This document shows positions 61,816 through 64,000 of a stretch of DNA of 64,000 nt, piece by piece. The stretch comes from Triops longicaudatus (lineage: Eukaryota; Arthropoda; Branchiopoda; Notostraca; Triopsidae). The stretch covers positions 177,503-241,502 of the forward strand of contig JAGQDJ010000158.1 of assembly GCA_022885665.1 (NCBI GenBank). Reading direction: 5' to 3'. Under the pieces are notes generated by a model. The model made no database searches and had not been told where the DNA came from. It saw nothing but the letters and a program-made list of their open reading frames with translations. Position 1 is the first letter of the stretch. Every line of letters starts with the position of its first letter. Both the position numbers and the translations under genes were made by a program.

Positions 61816-64000
61816 GAAAAACGAAAAAAAAACGAAGCAAAATGAAAGATAATCATTGAAGCGGAAACGAGTCTTTTCACCCCATAGCACTGCTTCTTTA
61901 GATCACTGTAGTAGAAATCAGGATCCAAGTTTCAACCCCACGAAAGAAAAAAGAAAGGAGGGAAACCGAAGCAGAAACCGCCAAGTTTATGCCTTTCCTC
62001 TTAGCATTTAGCTTCTTCCATTTTACGAAAAAAGAACTTTTTCGTCGGGCTGATGGGCTGGTTTTAGTCTTGGGTGCGCTGTGCTATAAAGCCTTGTGTT
62101 CTAATCTCCCAACAATCAATATCTATTCCGTTTCCAATCAGTCAGCTCAGCGCTTTTTCTTTTTTCCTGCCTCTTGTCCAAAAGTCCTGCTCAGTCTTTT
62201 GCCAAACGCAAATCCAACACAATCTCTTGCGTGGCTACCCGAATTTTCATTCGCCACACAGCAATTTTTGTCCTGCCGTCCAGATTGCTTTCAATGTCAC
62301 CGTACCCCTTGCTCCTGCCCAGTTCCCGTCCTTCCCTGACCTCCCGTCCGAATGTCTTTCGGTCATGCTTTCCTCCCTACCCTGTCCTCGTTACCTCGTG
62401 TTTTCCCCAGTCGCGGTGATTTTGAGTGCTTTCTAAAGAGCTTTCATCCCTTCTTCAGCTCCCCGCTGCCGGTCTTCCTGAATTTCTGCAGAATATCGGA
62501 GGGTACAGACAATGTTTATAAGAAGCTGAAGTTATCTCTTGTCTTGGAAAGATTTCCCCTATGATACTGGACACATACCTAGAAGGCGTCCTCTTTGGCA
62601 CGTAAACACAGCCAGACGGTGACAAGTCACCTTGTGTTTCTGCGCTTTGGCACTTACTATAAGATGTTTTTATGGCTCAAATCGCTTTTCTCGTTTGCTG
62701 CCAGAAATAAATTCCGATTGCCCTCCAGTGAACCTTGCAATGGAACTATTACCGGCAGAGGACGATATACAACCCCGTGTCTGGAAAGCGTACGACCCCC
62801 CACTCACTTCCCGTTAGCCCGGAGCTGCCGTTAGCAAAAGAGGAACTTAGCCAAATCTTACTCTTCCTGGCAAATGACACTGGCGGGTCAGGGGTTTGCT
62901 GGAACTCGGGGAGTCAGCAAGCCTGAGTGACACCCGTGATCTCGAAAATGTTCTTCGTCGTCATCGTCTTTCTTTGCATCGACCGTCCGTCCTCCTGGAA
63001 AGTCGTAAAACTGGATTATAGGCTTTCCACATCCCTTGACCACTTTCGGGGGACTAAGATAGAAGAGAGGGAGCAATTAACATGATGGGAGGGGTGGGGG
63101 ATGAGGAGCGTACTGGCAAACGGGGCTAACGGCACTTGGCTCCCGGTCTGTAAAACGCAAAAGTCCGTTCGATGACGTGCCAAGAGAGGGAAGATTCGCT
63201 AAAGATATGGACTGTCGTTATATGCTCCCCTCCTTCCTGCCTTCGCTTAGACGTCAATCTTACAGCTTAACAGCCCCTCAATAGAAACACAAAGTAGTTT
63301 AAGCTGGCCACTCTAAACATAGCAGTCAAAAAGAATTCAGTAAACAAAATATAAAATACGAAAAATAAAACAATCAGAATAAAGACAAATAATTTAGGAA
63401 TACAGTTAAAATTAATACCAGTCTAGATTAATATATCTCTAAATGTAATCTAACACTGCAAGCTGCTTTACAAATGCTTTCAGTGGACAAAGGGTACGTT
63501 TAAGTTTATAAATAAACATACCTGAACTTAATTTGGGCCTGACGTAGTTAACTAACCTAACCTAATTCAACAAAACTTGGCTGATCTAGCTTTTAACCAT
63601 GGCTTGCATGTGCACGTACGGATCAAATGCGTTAAAATAATTTAAAATACGTTCAATTTTGGTAGGTTCGGTTCAGTTAGCCTGGGATAAGCAAATCACG
63701 GGGTACCGAAAAGAACCAAGGTGAACCATGTTTAACATGTACAACATAGGGATGCATCCATGTTCTCAGAAAGTTTACTCTTAATGAGTTTCCAAAAATC
63801 TTATTTAAAAAATCTGGTTTTAATCAGAGGCGGTGCCAGGGGGGTGACCGTGGTGTCCATACACACCACGTCGGGGAATTGCTGAACCCCGTCGGGGAAG
63901 GCCAGAAATGGGTGTCGGGGAGACCTATAAATGGGTATCTGCATAGAGAGAGATTTGCCGACTGTATCGAAGATTAGACCCAATTTATTCCCACACATCC

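Larger units (their letters stand above)
45254..64000. other. Gene-poor right third of the window
   Basis: No gene recognised on either strand over about 18.7 kb. The left end presumably holds the TMTC promoter and 5' UTR. Visible contents: repeat family C copy 2, a miniature inverted-repeat sequence (50732-50818), a less AT-rich patch (53890-54240), a probable solo LTR (about 58553-58978), a TTAGG-like run, poly-A (61791-61815), a CT-rich tract (62000-62470), and a TE-like end near 63830. Open frames are short and lack domains. Confidence 0.55.

Noticed and set aside
61989..62564. Stacked plus-strand frames of 70-120 codons
   Set aside because: The CT-rich strand lacks stop codons in several frames at once, which is composition rather than coding.
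1..64000. CRISPR arrays, bacterial operons, rRNA and tRNA genes
   Set aside because: No regularly spaced repeats, no ribosome-binding-site gene strings, and no cloverleaf or rRNA-like sequence noticed by eye; a tRNAscan run would be decisive for tRNAs.

Overview
This is eukaryotic nuclear DNA. Protein-coding genes are split by introns with GT..AG borders and consistent phases, the intergenic DNA is AT-rich by eye, and it is crowded with decayed DNA-transposon copies. The gene set (ARAP-like Rho/Arf regulator, RFWD3, CARD-caspase, SZRD1, TMTC) is metazoan. Scattered TTAGG-like runs and a Dronc-like caspase active site suggest an arthropod, but that placement is inference.

Layout. 0.2-1.9 kb (+): the 3' end of an ARAP-like gene (end of RhoGAP, RA, PH). 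2.3-4.2 kb (-): a complete two-exon RFWD3, convergent with the ARAP-like gene. 5.0-7.0 kb (+): a complete nine-exon CARD initiator caspase, head-to-head with RFWD3 across 737 bp. 9.7-10.9 kb (+): a complete five-exon SZRD1. 18.5-45.3 kb (-): a TMTC1/2-type ER O-mannosyltransferase spread over at least eleven phase-compatible exons, with introns up to about 6.8 kb. Its membrane half is complete, but only three clear TPRs and part of a fourth could be found. Three weaker candidate exons (15.7-18.1 kb, -) continue the phase chain but match nothing I recognise. 45.3-64 kb: no gene recognised; remnants, a probable solo LTR and simple repeats.

Repeats. There is a 656-bp pogo/Tigger-like element with matching TIRs and TA flanks. 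Several families have two or more copies inside the window, including two inverted pairs (12/27 kb and 41/48 kb). A degenerate GTTAACTTGAG-type minisatellite is interrupted by a MITE. A possible false tandem duplication surrounds the only N.

The genes are unrelated housekeeping or signalling loci (DNA-damage ubiquitination, apoptosis, RNA binding, ER glycosylation, small-GTPase control) and do not form a pathway or operon. I saw no new defence or biosynthetic system. The oddities most worth checking are the QFCRG caspase, the short-TPR TMTC with a proline-rich loop, and the unassigned exon chain.
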